Below are positions 35,743 through 48,900 of a DNA stretch of 64,000 nt, piece by piece. The notes beneath the pieces were generated by a model. That model was not told the DNA's origin and did not search any database. It was given only the letters and a program-made list of their open reading frames with translations. The stretch's first letter is position 1; every line of letters begins with the position of its first letter. Source of the stretch: Aporrectodea caliginosa (lineage: Eukaryota > Annelida > Clitellata > Crassiclitellata > Lumbricidae). The stretch is taken from assembly GCA_020284085.1 (NCBI GenBank), contig JACEVL010000344.1, positions 1,167,506 to 1,231,505 of the forward strand. Reading direction: 5' to 3'. Position numbers and translations under genes: made by a program.

Positions 35743-36031
35743 GTCTTGGACCCCATGGCTTATTACACTGTTGTGCAAATTGTTCTGTTATGACGCCAAC
35801 CATCTCTGATATGACAGCATCGTAAATAAACATATCAACACCAGGATCACACAAATGTGTGGACATCTGCCTGCAGTTCACGGTGCAATTATTTCTACCG
35901 TAAACTTCATTTAAATCGAGTTTTTTGGTTCGAAGTTTAGCTGTGTATTTTCTGCTTCTAAGCCCATTACAAACTCCATTCTTGTCGGTGAAAGGGGCGC
36001 ATGACGAGGCCATGCGTGTACATGTACTCAC
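35735..36031 (-). CDS. Unidentified Cys-containing open frame
   Basis: 98 codons without homology that I recognise. It includes CNGLRSRKYTAKLRTKK, RNNCTVNC and CDPGVDMFIYDAVISEM. Composition is not low-complexity, unlike most frames in the window. Its 3' end runs into the MITE target duplication, so any original frame is altered there. It could be chance. Confidence 0.2.
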   Translation of the reverse strand: MSTCTRMASSCAPFTDKNGVCNGLRSRKYTAKLRTKKLDLNEVYGRNNCTVNCRQMSTHLCDPGVDMFIYDAVISEMVGVITEQFAQQCNKPWGPRRV

Positions 36032-36039
36032 ACAGACTT

Positions 36040-37560
36040 CATGTCGTGTCGAATTATAGAACTAAGACTACGCGTGTTTAGACATGCGTTCACTTGAACG
36101 ACAAAGCTTACCTGATTAAAAACAGATTATGGTAACCGAGGAACAGAAATTGCGAACTAAGCTGGAAATAATCACATTCGCTGTCTTCTCATTCTATAAC
36201 TTCCTGATACAGACGTGAACACTCTCTATACATTCCATGACGAATTTATTAGTGTTGCAAACGCATAGAGGCCGTCGTAGATATGTATACCACCTGACAT
36301 TGCGAAGCCTCTACAGCTGCAGCCTACAGAGTAGCAGGCCACGTAATTATGTTATAGCTATGTGCAGTCTATCGCTTAGGTGTAATGCCTGGCATGCAAT
36401 CGTGTTAAGTCCTGTCTAGATTAACAACTGTTGCAAAGAGATAAACTAAGACATCGATTCGTACACAGTCTGTTCCTGTAACTGTAATTAGTAACTTCTA
36501 TTGTGCCGGTGTCTAATGCACAAGGCATCAACCGATGGCACACCAAAACCAAGCCGTAATCAGGTCAACATCCAGAAGATCAGTCCATGAGAGACAGACA
36601 GGCAGCCTATGGTGAATAATCAGAGACAATCTGTTCAGGTGTTGGCTTTCCATCTGCGTAACTCTGGTTCGATTCCTACATATCAAAATGAATGACAGTC
36701 GTCTCAGTGTGGTTCCAAGTGCTTTTCGTCTGTTCCATCAGAAGCAAGTCATCGTCTGCACCCTCAAAGCTAACTTTCTTCCCTGATTAATTAGCTGCAG
36801 TTGTCTTCACGAAGACGACGTCATTCTACTACGCCACTTCCACTTAGAAAAAGACCATTAGACCTATAAGATTTGTGTCGATCTCTTATACGATTTATAT
36901 TCGTGCTATCTATTTACTTTGCTCAAAACGTTTCTCCATGCGTTGTAGGCTATGGTGATAAAGCTGAAATGCCTTAAGTGTGAGTTGAGTAACCATGGAG
37001 GCCATGTTGCAAACTCCAATCTACCGATGCTATGATAAGTACGTAAACTCCAACTCAATACATTGATCTGCAACGGACATCTATGTAATATAATAGACTT
37101 AAGCACTTTTACGTATACCACAGACAGCTGCAGTGGAAGGAAGCCCTCGAGACTCTCTGCTCAACGTCGTCGACCTTCCGATAAATTAAAGAGGTTTTTG
37201 TACTTGATCAGTTATCTACATGTCTTAAGCACACGTCGTTTTTAAATGCGTGCATGTGTATGTACGTTCATATCGACATGGGTCTATACGAAGCAGTACA
37301 AACAAAGTTATCTCTCTCTCTCTGTCTTCCATATTTACTATTAACAAATAATTCAGTCACACGCTGTCAAGAAATTTCGAAACTGAGGCGCAGTAAAAAC
37401 CAAATATGCATTCATCATAACTTTTTGCATATATAATTATGTATAATCATACTTCACATATGCCATGACAATACATAATTATAATGCTAACATGAATATG
37501 AATTTATAAACTTTATTAATGTGTATATATGTATTTCATTATATTTGTTTATGTACAAAA
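36040..37560. other. No gene recognised
   Basis: Unique sequence. Short SINE-like remnants lie near 36500-36570 (similar to 32830) and near 36640-36690 (GGTTCGATTCC B box). Confidence 0.4.
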
Positions 37561-37566
37561 GTGATA

Positions 37567-37765
37567 ACGGTGGAACGCGGTATCCTATTGGTTAGAGCCT
37601 TGACCCTAAAACACGTAGAGGAGTACGGGTTCGATTCTGCTCTCCTGAGACGGTTACTGTGTTACTGTGTAGGGACCTTGAGCAAGGATTCCTTCACTCA
37701 CAATAATTGTTCAGCGCCATCGATTGATGCTTAGTCGTAAGATAGCGTAACTTCATAAATGCAGA
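37567..37765 (+). mobile_element. tRNA-derived SINE, family C (plus copy)
   Basis: A-box-like TATTGGTTAGAGC, B box GGTTCGATTCT, then GTAGGGACCTTGAGCAAG and CAGCGCCATCGATTGATGC. Confidence 0.8.
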
Positions 37766-38034
37766 CATAATAATAAGTTAGGTCCATTGAGATTTGATTA
37801 AATAATCCAAACAATAACCTCGCTTTATGCCGAGAAACGTGGAGATGATCAACACACAGCTGCTCATAATGCTATTTAAGATCTCTATGATATTACGACG
37901 GTTGAAAGTATTTACCAGGTTTAATCATAATCACTGATCTGTTGGTAACGTAATAAAATAATTACTGGTTTTATCCATTATTATGCAATAATGTCTACCG
38001 TTCACCGTTTCACCAGTAAGTCTTACTGGTGCAA

Positions 38035-38210
38035 CAGTGAACGACGACAAATTCATTAACAGCATTTATATAGCGCCCTTCAAAATCCATATAATGTATC
38101 TGCTTTCAACCTCTGCGTTCCGGGATCGAATCCATAAATCGTTGTTAAGCTGTGTAACCTGTAAGGAAATACCCTTCCGGATTCCGACAATGAAGACTAT
38201 TGTTGAGAGG
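38035..38210 (-). mobile_element. SINE fragment with AGCGCC 3' end
   Basis: On the minus strand the B-box-like GGATTCGATCCCGG and the end GGGCGCTATATAAATGC are visible. Confidence 0.55.
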
Positions 38211-38732
38211 CACAGTAGAACTGAACGATCGCATTACCTCACCGCATCTTCACCTTCTCTTACACCACTCTGCCAATTAGCCGTGTTTTGGAAATTAGTC
38301 ACTCATAGTTGTAGGCCTATAGGCCTAGATCATGCACTGAGTAGGCCTATACACCTGGCATGATTTCATCACTGTTCCAAGTTGTTATGAGACAAACTAC
38401 AACATTTGTCATTTAATACATTTAAGATGGCGACTGAGGCCCAGTTATTAATAAACCTTGGCTGTGTCGACATAAGTCTTAATATTATGAGCGTGGAAAA
38501 TTACACCATTAAGCTTGCAAATGAGGTTATAGGCACGGAGGCTAAACATCCCTAGATTGTATCTGGACATTTATATTGCGCCTCTAGCAGCAATAACTAT
38601 ATTCCATGGACTCCGAGGAAACAGAAAGATTCCATGGATTTAAGTCACGGCTTTGACAGCTGGTGAAAACTAATTAGCCTTGCCTGACCTGCACTAAGCT
38701 TTTGACCTTTAGCAGCTGAAATCAGCCTTTAG

Positions 38733-38737
<5 letters not shown>

Positions 38738-38770
<33 letters not shown>
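38738..38770. repeat. (TA)n microsatellite
   Basis: About 16 TA units. Confidence 0.95.
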
Positions 38771-38772
<2 letters not shown>

Positions 38773-39164
38773 TCCATTTGCATAGACTATGAAGGCCTTT
38801 GCCTATAGAGCCTTGCGCCGCGTTCACGTGACCTCTTGATGGCGTTCTCATTTCGATCTACATCCTGAACGTATTTGGACTGTCATTGGACCCAATTTCC
38901 TCATACAGGATCTAAGCCTTGCTTTGCTGACATTCTATCTCAACCCCATTTATTACCAACCAACAAGCATCAAACCAATTAAATCCCTCACCCCATTCAC
39001 TCATATTATCTGTTTATCTCATTATCATACACATCCAGCAACTGACCCATTCAATTGCTTCGGCGATTCATTGAGTAATTTCTAAACATAAATTGTCTGT
39101 TCGAATTAAAACAATGGCGCTCCAGATCAATTCGATTAGCAGCAGCAGCAGCAGCACATAAATA

Positions 39165-39244
39165 CACAGATAGCGCCTCTGATTGGCGTGCACTGCGAGA
39201 GGCGCTATATATAAATTGATAGATACAATACAATACAATACAAT
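39165..39244 (+). mobile_element. 3' fragment of AATAC-tailed SINE
   Basis: AGCGCCTCTGATTGGCGTGC, then GCGCTATATATAAATTGATAG and AATAC repeats. Confidence 0.75.
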
Positions 39245-39859
39245 GGTCTTCATGATATCTTCATGCCTCTAAGACATACTAAGATACGCAGATACCTGCA
39301 AACATGCATACATACATTCGTGTATGGAGTATGTATACGCATGTATGTATGACCAGGCTGTTAAAATATTATCAGTCATTAACAAATTGTGTATTTTATA
39401 AGTGCTGAGGATTTGAAATAAGCTCATCATAAGCAAGTAACTGTGTGAATGCATACTTATATTGCGCCATTTCAAAGAATCAGATTACTTCTGACCTTAT
39501 GATAAATTTAGAGGACCATGCATGGGTCGAATACATTGAAATATGGAGGACTAGAAGGTGAAGGAGCTGAGAACGCCGATTAAACGCGGATGCTGTTCCG
39601 AACACTCGAGGGGCGACAGTGAACAGAGGAACAATTAGATAACTATTTGATGCAGAGAAAAGAGATCTGTGACCAGGTAAGGATGACACTGAATTAGAAA
39701 GCTTTCTAAGATAAAGTGATCACAACCAACCAGACAGCTACGCATCAGCACTGTTGATAGCTGAGTAGTCTAGGTACTCTCATCCAACCGTTCCTCTTTG
39801 TCGCTTGGCTTCCACTTAGACTGATTTTCTCTCTAACGATATTGTGTCGTAACAACGAT

Positions 39860-41240
39860 GATTAGCGTCGCCCTCCTTCTTTCTCTAGGCTTAGGACTGG
39901 TACTACCAGATCATCCAGGTGCAGTGAATAAACTTTCCAGAATTAGGGTAATTATCCAGTCCAACCTACGAACTTATCGTCCCTCTCTGAAAAAGTCTTA
40001 CAATCATCCGGAGAATCCTATAGCTTCAATGGTTCCTACTATCTGGGGAATAGCCACATCTTCATGGAGTAAATGGCTCTGGTCACGGTGAATTGCTCCT
40101 GGATATCGGAAATGGACTCCATTGGGAGACTTTCGACCAAATAAAATAATCGACAGCTCCAGCAGTTCACTGTAGCGTAGTCACCTGGTGCTTGGAATGT
40201 TTCCAGCTGAGCTACTTCACACTCTATGACACTGTCTTTCCATGGAGCGATAATGGAAGCCATATTCTCAACCACAAGGGCTTTGGAAATGAAGATTGAT
40301 ATAATTGACGCTAGCAATGGTCCAAAAATTTTATTTCTGGATACTTGGAGACATAATGGATGCTAAACACCTTCTTCAGCATGATCTCTGAGATGTGATG
40401 ACGGCATGCTAAATGTAGGGGCTCCCGACCAACGAGACCAATGGACTAATGACGGCATCCTCTGTATCATTCTGGAACTGCCTTGATGAAGCCATTGCAG
40501 AAAATATGCGAGCAGCCTTTCAGTATTTCTATCTATAACAGAAAGCAAACTCCACCTTTTGTTCCAGTGCTTTAAGAAGTGCTATGGAAGTGCATATCCT
40601 TGAACGATCCCTTAATTCAAACTCATCCATGCTGTCAATCACTGCAGCTGACATTGTAACTGCTGTTCCGTCGAGAAGCTTCGGGACAGACATGGAACAG
40701 CTTCACTTCTTATTCTGGTCCAGAGATCTGCAGAACAGGACGCTTTCTCTTCCGGTTCTTGTGTAGTCCAGTCCTCCATAATTTTGCCATCCCAATGCAA
40801 TACTGCGACAGCAAAGGGTCGAAGGCTGCCTTCACCTCTGTACTGAATTAAAGCTTCACGATTTGTGCTCTCCATATATGGCACTTCGGCTAATGACGGC
40901 ATCTTCTGGACCATGCTGGACCTGTCCTGATGAACCCATTGCAGAAATATTTGAGCAGCCTTCCTGTCACTTGCATTGGTCCGATATAGTGCCGCAGCCA
41001 CTTCAGGAGTGATCATATTCACTGTGCTCATCACTCTCGGCTTTTAAGTTCACGGTTCTTCCTCAGGATCAGATGACAAGATAACACAGCTGCTGTCCGA
41101 CGAAGATCCATCATCATAATCATCACCTTCCTGAATATCAGCTCTTGAGGTAAATAGTCGGAACTGATGATGTTACAACTGCTTCTTTTATCTCCACTGA
41201 ATAATTTGCTGCAGATGCTTTGCGCTTCGTCACGCATTTT
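39860..41240 (-). pseudogene. N-terminal and middle part of the repeat-borne gene family seen at 16 kb
   Basis: Minus-strand blocks in order: SSDSSCVILSSDPEEEP; NMITPEVAAALYRTNASDRK; FAVAVLHWDGKIMEDW; PKLLDGTA in a shifted frame; SELLELSIILFGRKSPNGVH; PGAIHR; AIYSMKMWLFP; LESLFTAP; DLVVPVLSLE. I recall the same order (ALDRTKVSDR...LTVHWDGKL...VPKL...PGA.HHARW.AKAIY.LKI) preceding the HEEADTR/CXC part in large hypothetical proteins. Frames change repeatedly. An 80-bp piece near 40430-40510 duplicates part of 40890-40960. Not functional. Confidence 0.7.
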
Positions 41241-41279
41241 TCCTTACGCATGAGTGTCACGTTCACCGCTTCTGTATAT

Positions 41280-42170
41280 ATATATATACAGATCGGCCGG
41301 TGGTGCCATCTGGTGATTACGGATGGTACAGTGGGTGAGGAGCCAGTGGTCCTTACCCAGGTCGGCACCTGAACTATAGAATTTTGATATTGCCTCGGTT
41401 TTTTAGGTGAAATAAATCAAAGATTAAACAATTTCAAACATTGCAGATTTGTCATTTGTGAAAACAACTGAGAACTTGTGCACAGGTTTCGTTGCTCTCC
41501 GACCTTTCACTCGCTGCACCTCCAGAAAATGAATGGTCTTGCTTGATTTTTATTCTGGAGCACCATGTAAAACAAATCATCCAGGAAGTCTTAAAACATC
41601 GGCTGATTTGTCAAAATTTTACAATGAATAATTTAGAAATAATTGGTTGAAACGAAAGAGCACTTTTACAGAATTTCAACTGGATTTAAAAAGTCCTAAA
41701 TGTTGTTTAATCCTTCAAATATTTTGGCTGAGTCTCATTATAGGCTTCTGAATGGTTCGTTGGAGAATAAGAACAGTATTGCAGGAAAATTCTCCATTAG
41801 CCTAGGGATAGGAACACCCTATTATGAGGCTTAAACGAAACTTATCCGAGGCACCATGCTCTCCACAGATGCAAGAGCCGTCTTACTACTTTAGCTAATC
41901 TAATGAATCGGCAGAAAATCGTGTGGTGAATTTACGTAGAAGAAATCGCTGTCACTGCTATCGTTGCGAGACCTTGACAGATTTGAGCAACTGCAGAGTA
42001 CATGTACATGTAGCATCATACTGTTTGTTGGAATGTTTTGCGGACGGTGTGTCACTAGAAACAGTCGGAGTGAGGCCGATCATCCACTGGTATATTCAGG
42101 CCTATACTAGATCGAATGATCATTTATTTCTGATTCAAAGTAAAAAGAGCAACTTCTTCTCCTTATGAAG
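41280..42170. other. No gene recognised
   Basis: A short TATATA run at 41275-41290, then AT-rich unique sequence. Confidence 0.4.
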
Positions 42171-42174
42171 ACCT

Positions 42175-42985
42175 CTGACAATCAGCTGACTTTCTGCCAC
42201 GTGATGAGCTTGGTTTTCTTGTCATCGTCTGAGGACAGAAGGACTCGACTCCAGTTGAGATTGGAATCATCGAAGAGGATGATGACACCGTCCGTTCCTC
42301 CATCTGTCATCTATCACTCGATCATCCGATCATCGAGCGACAGATGACGTGGATGACTGAGATGCTCTGTTTCATCTCTGGCAATGAAACGACGGATACG
42401 ACGAACTGTTCATTTCTGGTCAGTTCACTTACGACCCATACGTCGTCCTCCGTCTGTTTACTATCACCTGACAATGCGCTCCCTGAATGTCTATCGCAGC
42501 TGAATCGTCTGTCGATGGTCAGCATCTGGTTCACAGATTTCTAGACTGGACATTGGATGACCCTTTCTGACCATCAGCAGCAGCACAGGACCGTCGCTGG
42601 ACACTGACAGACTCCAGTCGACTGCCATCTGGTGACTTCGAAAGTGTATGTTCTGATCTTCCAGTCGCACCTGTGCCTCTTTCATCGGTCACATACATAT
42701 CTGTCTCACTGCATCCGACATCCCAATTGGGATAGCCAACTCCATCTCTTCTATGTTCAAAGCCTGCACAAGACTGAGTGAATGGTCGCTTGTCCACATA
42801 GTCTGGTATTTCTAACAGAACAGATGAATTTTGTCCTTCACTTTGGCCAATCCCATTACTTCCACGTCTTCTCCAAAGTAAAATCTCTTCGTAAGACTAA
42901 TGACGACATAACTTACGTCTGCCTTTCCTAATCCAGCTGGATCAACTTACTGTATGTCGCGCTAGACAACGACTGAAATGACGAC
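42175..42985 (-). pseudogene. Beta-propeller (NHL-like) protein pseudogene
   Basis: Minus-strand pieces in shifting frames: GEDVEVMGLAKVKDKIHLFC; YPNWDVGCSETDMYVTDERG; VRLEDQNIHF; DWSLSVSSDGPVLLLMVRKG; SSLEICEPDADHRQTIQL; VVSELTRNEQFVVSVVS; GGTDGVIILFDDSNLNWSRV then LLSSDDDKKTKLI. These are successive blades of a propeller family common as hypothetical proteins in invertebrates (typical wording VTDWEGKCVW...LSVTSDG...DGRVLLLD). At least three frameshifts are present and no introns fit them. Confidence 0.65.
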
Positions 42986-42999
42986 AGATTTATGTCTTG

Positions 43000-43930
43000 T
43001 GTATTATGATGACGGCGCTATAGAAGTAGGTAGATTAGATTAGATTAGACCGGATGGTGTATGTACGATTTTGCTCACTCGCATCACAGATTCCTTCTAT
43101 TGTCAAATAACTAGGAATCACTCGAGTGGAAACAACACAATCGATGAACAAATATAATGGTATAATTTCTATATGAACTCAATATCAGTTAATTGTCTTC
43201 ACTAAATTTCTGTTGCGCTGCTGTAAATATCTACATGGTTCATCAGAACATTAAATCGTCCTCATAGACATGAGAAGCCAGTGAGAAAAGTACGTTAGTC
43301 AATCCAGTCTCAAACGGCAGAGATACGATCATGATCGTCCGCAGACTCAATTCTGTTACTGTGCATTTTTATGTCTAATCCAAAATAATAATCTCTTCTC
43401 GTGGCTCATTAAACAGTAACGTATCAGTTAATATTTAAATCTAAAAGGCATACAGTAGACAATGGCTGTGAGTTTTTAACTAAGCGACAGACCAAAGTGA
43501 TCAGCCATCAGTAAGTAAGTAAGGAGACATATACATGTAGGCCTAGTACATGATGCCCAACCGAAGCACAACCAATCCAAACGGTTGCGCATCATAAGTA
43601 CAGCTTTGTACTCGATACTTTCTTCTTCTGTGTAAAGAAGGCGTACACTTTGTCACGCTTTGAGATCAGAATGAGGCCAAACTTCGCTATTCTTATCACC
43701 ACTCGTCATCTAATCTCAGCTGATCATCACCTCTTGTGCCGAAGTGAAAAATCGGGATCTTATAAGAACAATGTCGTCCATTATCTGCTGTAATGAGATC
43801 ATTGTGAATAACACACTGTGAACTCTTGAGGATCACTCATCAACTGTATTATTTTCATAATAGGTTTATTTAAGCAACACACCTGACAAGAGAAGAAAAG
43901 CTATTCAGAGGAGACGACTGCAGTGTAACA
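43000..43930. other. No gene recognised
   Basis: Unique sequence with a short GATTA repeat near 43035 and GTAAG units near 43515. Confidence 0.4.
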
Positions 43931-43936
43931 CCACAA

Positions 43937-44065
43937 TCAAACACAGCCAATACAACACAGGCTCTTCTTCTTCTTAACATTCCCACGGGTAATTGGGAAA
44001 TTAGCCTCCGTCGGGAAGACTGGACTGGGCAGCTCAAAGGCTGCGTACATGGCTTGCTGAGACAT
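43937..44065 (-). CDS. Small ORF or first exon, 42 codons
   Basis: Starts MSQQAMYAAFELPSP, continues FPTEANFPITRGNVKKKKS and ends LCCIGCV before TGA. Balanced composition, a basic KKKK run and a cysteine-rich end give it a coding look that the neighbouring frames lack. The lysine run before CC could be a membrane-proximal, lipid-modified tail, or the frame may be the first exon of a larger gene with its donor near the cysteines. No homologue was recognised. It lies 1.7 kb beyond the stop codon of the ELMOD gene, on the same strand. Confidence 0.4.
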   Translation of the reverse strand: MSQQAMYAAFELPSPVFPTEANFPITRGNVKKKKSLCCIGCV

Positions 44066-44164
44066 TTCCAAATTTGATTATATTCATGGTTACAGACAGA
44101 CAAACAGATGGCTCTCCATGGCTCTATGACACTCTATGGCTAAACAGTTCAATATTTAAATCTA

Positions 44165-45740
44165 TTTATTTGTCTGTCTGTAATCATGAATGTGATAGGT
44201 AGCCAGAAAGACAAACAGACAGACAGCTAAACAGTCAGAAAGGCAGACAGATACAGACCGATATAAGTACATGATCAATGTATACGTTAAATCTCGGATA
44301 GGTAGTTGTTCGCTTTTAGCCATCAGAATATTAGTCAGAAGCTCCAAGTAGAAAGATATAACGACAACAGTTGAAAACAGACTGCATGGTCTATGCAATA
44401 ATCTTCGATGACGTAAAACTATCACAAATTAAGTAAAGTACTTAAATATAAAGCTTTAAAAGTTATGTAAAATTGAATGTGTATAATAAATGACACATCA
44501 AGTCAGAATAAGCGCCTATTATTAAATTATAAGACATGAAATAGTAGAATCCACACTCTGAGAACAATGTGTGGCTATACAGTGTAATTATACATGTATT
44601 ACAATATTCTTTAAATTAGCAAAAGACGTGCACCAACTTACAATAACGAAGTCAGTTTGGCCTTTGCCCAGACATTATTGCCTCTTACAGTTAACGTTCA
44701 CAACGAATGATTGTATCTTCTCGGGTAAAGTGTTTCCATGGAGTCATACAACTTTTAGTGGCACAATAGTCTAGTGGTTAGTCCCGTCGACTGTCAATTC
44801 GGAGGTCGAACATCAAATCAATATATTATTTTTAAACATTTCTGTTCCACTGACAGAGACACCAGTGGACCCGACTAAAAATGAGTACTTGCTCTGTAGA
44901 CCTATATGAGAAGAGGAGACGGTGAATAAAGTCAATAAAACGAATTGACAAAGTTTGCCTTCTCGTGATCGATGGCTTAAGACATTGAACGGACTTCGAC
45001 GTTGACAGAACAATAATAAAGAACAGAGATCTTTAACGAGCAATTAAATTATACGACGTAACTAAAAGACCTAAAAGTAAACTATTTTGTGTTTGATCCT
45101 TTTCTCTGGTTGTCCACTGTTTCTTCTCTTCTGCGTCTTTCTCGTCTCCGCCCTGTTTGCAGTCATTAGTTAATCTGCCTTTCAAATGATAATGAATTAA
45201 TTAATTGGTCAGGGTATAAGGCATCATCATCATTCAATAAATTAGGACATATAATCTCTTAGAATATTCGGCGAATCACATCTCAAGAGTGTTTGAATAA
45301 TTAAGTCGTTTGAACGGTCAGCTAATCAATCGAAAGAAAACGAGAATCACATCAGATCCTCCTCATCCATAGCAGAACCATTGTCTTCATTCGTTTGCAA
45401 TCAATCGAACAACAATCAATTACAATCTAATAATCTCATCCTAATTGAATGCATGTCTTGAGTGGATTTTGTCTCTATTTGAGCAGACAGGCGTCTATCT
45501 CGTTTTCTTTCCTGCCTATTTATCCTATCAGTCTACATCGATTCTTATATAGCTGCCTTAATTCCTGGTCCCTTATCGGCCAGTTCGTTTTGCCACAGTT
45601 CTCTCGACCGTCGCCCACGAAGGAAGCGCTGGAAGCGTCGCGTCATCTTTCGCGAGCTCTTCCTTTTCTGACTCCAATTTCAGCTGCAAGCATTTACACG
45701 GAAACAGACTGAATTCGATCCGATGACTAATTTCAACAGT
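44165..45740. other. Probable 3' flank of ELMOD, nothing else recognised
   Basis: A TTTGTCTGTC-type repeat near 44168-44250, the SINE head near 44760 and unique AT-rich sequence. The plus-strand open frame at 45449-45712 has no recognised homology. Confidence 0.4.
44755..44830 (+). mobile_element. Degraded tRNA-like SINE head
   Basis: TAGTCTAGTGGTTAGTCCC resembles an A box, with a weak B box GGTCGAACATC 35 bp on. No body is recognisable. Confidence 0.4.
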
Positions 45741-45746
45741 TGGTAT

Positions 45747-45931
45747 TCATTTAGCGAGATCGATGGACTGGGATCCTCTAGGAGTGGCGCTGTTGAAGGT
45801 CAGTGTGCTATCCTTGTGACGCAGGCGTCGAATGATCTGCTTCTGGAACTTTTCTTTGATGACGTTGAACTGCATGACGTCCGCTGGTTTCTCCGTAAAC
45901 CAGAATTTGTCGAATTCGTACAGTAGATAAA
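45747..45931 (-). CDS. ELMOD: ELMOD exon 7 (residues 231-291) and stop
   Basis: Acceptor CTGTGTTAG. Encodes YLLYEFDKFWFTEKPADVMQ, FNVIKEKFQKQIIRRL and a divergent tail ending SQSIDLAK, TGA at 45747-45749. Confidence 0.95.
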
Positions 45932-48900
45932 CTAACACAGAAAAAACCCATTAGACACAGTTACAATGCGCCGCCCCAATATCTCGTACCTTACAATCCA
46001 GTCTCCTCAGTTCAACCAATTCAAGTGCACAAAGTACCAAGCAAGAAACATTGGAAATGTTTCATTTCATACACAGAATTTATGTTAATTTAGTTTATAA
46101 TTATAATCCCCTAAAGGTCACAAAAGCACAATAATCGCACAAATGACAACATCAAAGCACTATAAAAAGTATTCTGACTATCAAAACTGTTGAACCAAAG
46201 CGAATAATGAAGTAGGCCGATAATTAAAATAGGGCCTAAATGGAAACCATTTATAAAGAAATAAAATTTTCAACCGATTTTAGCACAAAAGCAGAGGTTC
46301 AGTCGGTCTTACCAAAGACTTTATGTAGGTCATCTATATGTGGCTGACCAGGAACGCAGTTGTAGAAATGGTTCTTCAGATGACCACTGGTCAGCAGATG
46401 GTGAGTCAGACCAGTCAGATTGATGGCCACAATCGCCAATGAATAGCTGTCGAAAATCAAACGGAAAATTAACCTTCACTACACAATCGACGGAAAATAT
46501 TTTCCAGTTTCAAAGGAACTTCAGAATCCAAACGACAACTGCTGTTAATCTAAAGAAATCGGTCGCTAAATGGCCAGCGATGTGCTTCAGTCTACAACTC
46601 ATTGAAGCCTTGTAGAAACTCGCTTACAAGAAAATTAAGTAGCAATCAGGAGATACCTTACATTACATTATAGTCGTATGAAGTGTATTTTCATCTTACT
46701 TTACTCTAAGTCATATTATCTTATCTTATATTACCTTACATTATATTACTTACCTTACGTTTCTTTAAAAAACATTATCTAAACTTTGCTTCAATTGCAT
46801 TAATTAATTACCTTACTGTATCTTAGATTGCATTTTCTTAGTAAACCCTACCCGACAATTTATAACTGACGTGTCATGCGTTGAATCAAATGAGATCTGT
46901 TGGCAGATTTCTTACCCAAATTCTTTGTGATAGGAATTTTTCATGAGTTGTTGAGCGAGGCTGTTATAATGCGTAGCAAAATATCTGAAATAGTAATAAC
47001 AGAAATATTAATAGACCTATAATATAATATACAATTCAGTGACCCATCGAAGTCAGCTGAACAATTGTCACGAGAGACAGAAAGACAGACAGACAGAGAC
47101 AGACAAACAGATAGACAGACAGAGAGAGACAGAATGGAGACAGACAGACAGAAACAGATAGACAGATAGACATGCAGGCAGAGACTGAGACAGAGACATA
47201 GACTGAGACTGAGACAGAGACAGACTGAGTTACAGACACTGTCAGTAACTCAGTGCAGAGACTAAGAGACAGACAGTTCAGATTGAGCAATGACATACAG
47301 GCAATAAAGGCCTGGGACAGAACGAAAACACTTACCGATGAGCAAAGGGAGATAGCAGACAATAGGATGGAAAGAAAGAACAAGAACAGCGACAGAAGAA
47401 TGAGAAACAAAGGGATAGACGGATAGAAAAAATAATAACAATTAACAGAAGAGACAAATGGACAGAAACCGAGGTGATAATTTATGTCATAAGCTGACAA
47501 AACAATGCAGTCGAATGTTTGTTCCCCTCGAGGCACAATTAACCGACATCTGGCCATAGAAAGACAATGCAGAGTCATTGTCATCGTCCACGTCACTCCC
47601 CTTTCTCCACCCTCACCCAACTCCCCCTCCCCAATGGCAGTCTGTCTACTCGAGTTGTGTTTGGCTTTTCTCACGGTCCCCGGGTATAAGTGTTGCGCCC
47701 TTATATCCGGGGTTCACGGCTTTTCTGAACAAGAGAAAGCCCATCAGAATCCACCTTAAAAGCGCACTCATTCTATGCATACACCATGCAGCTCAACGCA
47801 TGACATTTACACGCTCGCTCGTTGTAGTCATGTCTAAACAACTACCGTACTTCAGCTAGACAGTCATTTGACAATTTGTCAGTCCACTATGTGTTCATAA
47901 AAATAACTCAAACCATCAGTTGTTCATGCGGCGCTTCTATCACTACAGAACAATCAACGCATCAAATACTTTGGTAATCTATCGTTTTATTATTATTATT
48001 ATTATTATTATAATCACACAATTTTGAACGCCGCGCACGGTCACACAATCGTCCATTATAGCCTATATACCGTGTTCATTGTCCTAAATGAAACTACAGA
48101 AGTACGTTGCCTTTAAGTTTACGGAAAGGGTGTATTTTAATACGGAAAGGTTGTATAATGCGTCAAATGACAACTTCGCAAGAGAATTTGTTATTTAGAA
48201 TGGGTTTATCACAACAAACGACCATTCGAAATGCTACTCAACTCAAAAAGGAAATTAACCAAATATTTCCAATACAAGCTTTAGGTTCTTATTTATTTAT
48301 TTATGTTTCTTCCTTTATAAATGTTGTTTCTCGTTGTTTTATGCTTATTTTGCACTTAAATTCTAATAATATATGTGGGAACTATAGGCTACAGATTAAC
48401 GTTGACATTAATTAATAACGCTGAAACGATATGCGATAATGGGCGAATAACTGGGTATGCTATAGCTGAATAACTGGGTCGTACCAAAGCACCACGCAAA
48501 AGTGCATGTTGTCTACGAAAGAATTCCGATATATGGTCTATGAAATCAGTTACATGTCTTACGACAAAGCACCGATTTGTAGGCCTATATGTATTGCCAT
48601 GCCATCTTGAGCCTTAATCCGTTGGTCGTTCCACGTGTCGTGGGCCCGCCAGAATTCTGATTCCATTGTTTTGCTTAGTAATCGACTACGACGACATTAT
48701 AGGCCTATAGAGCTACTCTGATAGATATCTTGAAGAGGCACTATATTTGCGATTATAATGAATATCCTACACGTATGACACTTTTAGATAAGGACAACGT
48801 AATGCTATAGAATGTATACATTATATTATAGTATATATATACTATATATACAATATATAGCATAGGCACTCTGGGGATATATATATATGCATATATACAT

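Noticed and set aside
45449..45712. Plus-strand ORF beginning MHVLSGFCLYLSRQ
   Set aside because: It lies in the 3' flank of ELMOD on the opposite strand; no domain or splice support.
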